This document shows positions 62,361 through 64,000 of a stretch of DNA of 64,000 nt, piece after piece. Below the pieces are notes generated by a model. It was not told the origin of the DNA. It saw only the letters and a program-made list of their open reading frames with translations, and ran no database searches. Origin of the DNA: Bacteroidales bacterium UBA5197 (GTDB lineage Bacteria; Bacteroidota; Bacteroidia; Bacteroidales; Lentimicrobiaceae); contig DHVX01000071.1 in NCBI GenBank assembly GCA_002412885.1, positions 1-64,000 on the forward strand, read 5' to 3'. A program made the position numbers and the translations under genes. The stretch's first letter is position 1. The number at the start of each line of letters is the position of its first letter.

Positions 62361-63644
62361 TTATAATTCTTTTAGTTCTTTATTGTAAAATAGACTATTC
62401 AGACTTCGGTCAATAATGTCTTTTCTTTTAACCCAAACAAATCCTTCGTGTTTTGTTATTATTGCTATGTCAACTGGTCCTCCAACTGTTTGTAATGTTT
62501 CACTTGTCTTTCTTTTTACAGAAGTGATGTTTATTAATGATTCAGCCAACTCTATTAAATCTTCTTTTCTTAAGAAACCTACGGATGTCATTACTGGCTT
62601 AACATATGTATCGACAGCAAATTTTCGTAGCTTTTCATTAATATGTTTAAATCCAGTTTTAAAAAAACTCCTAACATCAGACTTATTGATATTGTCATAT
62701 TTTTTTGAAATTTTATCTATAATTTCTTCAAATTCAAATGATATTATCTTATTTAGTTCTTTTATAATATCTGGGTTAATCCCTTGAAAGAAAGTATCTA
62801 CCATATCCCTTTGAGCGAAAGGTTTAACAATTGCTGTATTATTTTGCGATATTCGACTAGGTTCAGAATATTCGTATCTAAGTCTCCCAGATACTAATTC
62901 TCCAATTTTAACATTGCATATCGATGGGAATATTTCATTATTTCCATAACCAGCTATAACAATCCCTGAATAATCTTCTTCATCCGAAAATCTACAAATC
63001 AGTTCGTGATATAGTTGTTTGTAAATTCTACTTGTGTATTTAGCTTTTCGAGGTAATTTGTAGCTAGTATAAAAACCTGATAAAATTTTATCAATATAGG
63101 ATTTGAATTCATTTTTGAAATCTTGCAATTTATATTCCTTAAAATCCGGTAAAATATCTTGTTTCATTGAAGACAATTCGTCAAGGATATCAAAAAATGT
63201 TTTTTCATATAATTTGTCTTTGTCTTCAGGAGACAATACAGAACTTGTGTTCTTATTTTTTAACTCAAATTGTTGTTTTAAAAATTCCATCATCCTATCA
63301 AGCATATCGTATAACCTGTATTCTATAAATTCTTTGATTTGCTCGACACTGACAAAAGAAGAATAATTCTCTTTAATGTATTTTATGAAGTCATCTCTAT
63401 ATTCAACTAGTGTGTCAAAACTCTTTTTTGCTAAATTTTTTGTGTAACTTTTTATAATTATTTCATAAGGAATTCCCATCCAACTTGCATTATTATATAC
63501 CATAATGCCAATTGGTTCATATTTTGAAAGTGGAAACATCTTATTGGCATTATTAAACACCTTATTCGCCCTTCCAACTGTCACAGCACTGTCTGCTGCA
63601 AGAACGACACTTGTTTTATTTAATATTCCAATTTCTGCTGTCAT
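62361..63644 (-). CDS. Proteasome-beta-like Ntn-hydrolase with a large insertion
   Basis: A 427-residue protein whose first 40 residues match the proteasome beta/HslV start: after Met removal the chain opens TAEIGILNKTSVVLAADSAVT, giving Thr1 as nucleophile and Asp17, then NKMFPLS at 33-39 where beta subunits have KK-L-F (Lys33), one residue offset. A later GIVIAGYGNNEIFPS (about 232) matches the core beta sheet of the fold. A helical insertion of about 150 residues (about 65-215) separates them, and a helical C-terminus follows, so it is about twice the size of HslV or Anbu. No partner ATPase is seen. Cytoplasmic; substrate unknown. Confidence 0.7.
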   Translation of the reverse strand: MTAEIGILNKTSVVLAADSAVTVGRANKVFNNANKMFPLSKYEPIGIMVYNNASWMGIPYEIIIKSYTKNLAKKSFDTLVEYRDDFIKYIKENYSSFVSVEQIKEFIEYRLYDMLDRMMEFLKQQFELKNKNTSSVLSPEDKDKLYEKTFFDILDELSSMKQDILPDFKEYKLQDFKNEFKSYIDKILSGFYTSYKLPRKAKYTSRIYKQLYHELICRFSDEEDYSGIVIAGYGNNEIFPSICNVKIGELVSGRLRYEYSEPSRISQNNTAIVKPFAQRDMVDTFFQGINPDIIKELNKIISFEFEEIIDKISKKYDNINKSDVRSFFKTGFKHINEKLRKFAVDTYVKPVMTSVGFLRKEDLIELAESLINITSVKRKTSETLQTVGGPVDIAIITKHEGFVWVKRKDIIDRSLNSLFYNKELKEL

Positions 63645-63657
63645 TTTTTAATATTGT

Positions 63658-63789
63658 GTTTAACGCCGAAGCTTCACTCTGGCAGGCTTCTAAAAACACC
63701 AATCATTGCGGCTAACGGAATGCCCGTTAAAATTACAATTTTTCTCCGTATCACAATGTGCCTATTTGCGTAAACTTTTGCAGTTAAAC
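63658..63789 (-). other. attC-like recombination site (best cores)
   Basis: GTTTAAC (63658-63664, fits RYYYAAC) and GTTAAAC (63783-63789, fits GTTRRRY) are exact inverted complements bounding a 132-nt palindromic region related to 35145-35275 and 35865-36045. It ends 13 nt before the ATG at 63644. Confidence 0.8.
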
Positions 63790-63823
63790 AAACTGTCTTC
63801 ATCAACCAATCAAATCCTCGCAC

Positions 63824-63831
63824 CAAATATA
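63824..63831 (-). promoter_or_regulatory. Cassette promoter (TATATTTG)
   Basis: Minus-strand TATATTTG upstream of the attC-like site, in a stretch that resembles the other cassette spacers (CAATCA...CGCACCAAATATAA). Likely drives the Ntn-hydrolase gene. Confidence 0.55.
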
Positions 63832-63942
63832 ACAACTTTTTAAATATCCTAACGATTCACCGAACATTAATACCATCTGCAAGAATTAAAAATATTCCTC
63901 TGATAATAAGGGACATGTTTTACAAGTGCAGCACTGGCGAAA

Positions 63943-64000
63943 TGCCAACAAAATTTGCTTGTGCTAAAGGTTTGCAGATTGGTTATTCTGCGCTCTGATT
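63943..64000 (-). other. Start of another attC-like site, cut by the window end
   Basis: TGCCAAC (63943-63949) is followed by TTTGCTTGTGCTAAAGGTTTGCAG, the usual arm composition. The other arm would lie beyond 64000. Confidence 0.45.

Noticed and set aside
1..64000. rRNA or tRNA genes
   Set aside because: I looked in the intergenic gaps for rRNA-like and cloverleaf sequences and saw none that I could support; a tRNA search program was not available.

Overview
The window looks like a chromosome segment of a Bacteroidota bacterium, probably Bacteroidales or a close relative. The evidence is several secreted proteins with C-terminal type IX secretion (T9SS, Por) sorting domains, BACON domains, a eukaryote-type glycogen synthase fused to a glucan phosphorylase, and Bacteroidota promoters (-7 element TAnnTTTG, once with a well-placed -33 TTTG). 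Ribosome-binding sites are weak, as is usual in this phylum.

Layout. (1) 1-12.9 kb, almost all on the minus strand: a partial VWA membrane protein, a periplasmic DUF3108/TapB-like protein, fabG, and a glycogen/alpha-glucan operon (debranching enzyme, GT4 glycosyltransferase, GH57 amylase, synthase-phosphorylase fusion). (2) 13.1-29.8 kb, ordinary core and surface genes: S9 peptidase, a decayed gene, a GNAT acetyltransferase, T9SS-secreted proteins, lipoproteins, sucD and mnmE. (3) 29.9-49.3 kb, AT-richer accessory DNA: tandem and dispersed repeats, then a run of mostly unknown genes, nearly all on the minus strand. Most are separated by palindromic elements with integron attC-like core sites (RYYYAAC ... 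GTTRRRY). The genes usually start within about 55 nt of a core site, and several spacers carry a TATATTTG promoter. This reads as a chromosomal integron cassette array, or a CALIN (an array without its integrase). It includes a PIN toxin with a small overlapping partner and short secreted proteins, interrupted by T9SS and IS-remnant DNA. (4) 50.8-62.1 kb: an eight-gene, tightly overlapping minus-strand operon for a DNA phosphorothioation (Dnd) system. It has dndC, dndD and dndE but no dndA, dndB or recognisable dptFGH in view. It adds a 758-residue protein joining RNA-polymerase alpha-CTD-like, sigma-region-4-like, HARE-HTH-like and helicase-associated-like modules, then a PLD-nuclease/DEAH helicase, a 71-residue protein, a Rad50/SMC-like ATPase and a Dnd-associated small protein. 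(5) 62.3-64 kb: a 427-residue proteasome-like Ntn-hydrolase directly downstream of a good attC-like site. A further attC-like core begins before the window ends, so the array probably continues to the right.

How the parts work together. The glycogen genes form a self-contained storage and mobilisation unit (elongation, phosphorolysis, debranching, amylase). In the Dnd operon DndC/D/E should install sulfur in the DNA backbone, with the cysteine desulfurase supplied elsewhere in the genome. The downstream helicase-nuclease, ATPase and small proteins are the likely restriction arm. The alpha-CTD/sigma-like protein is the most unusual component and may target or regulate the system. All functional calls rest on reading the sequence and on remembered family features; no database search was run.
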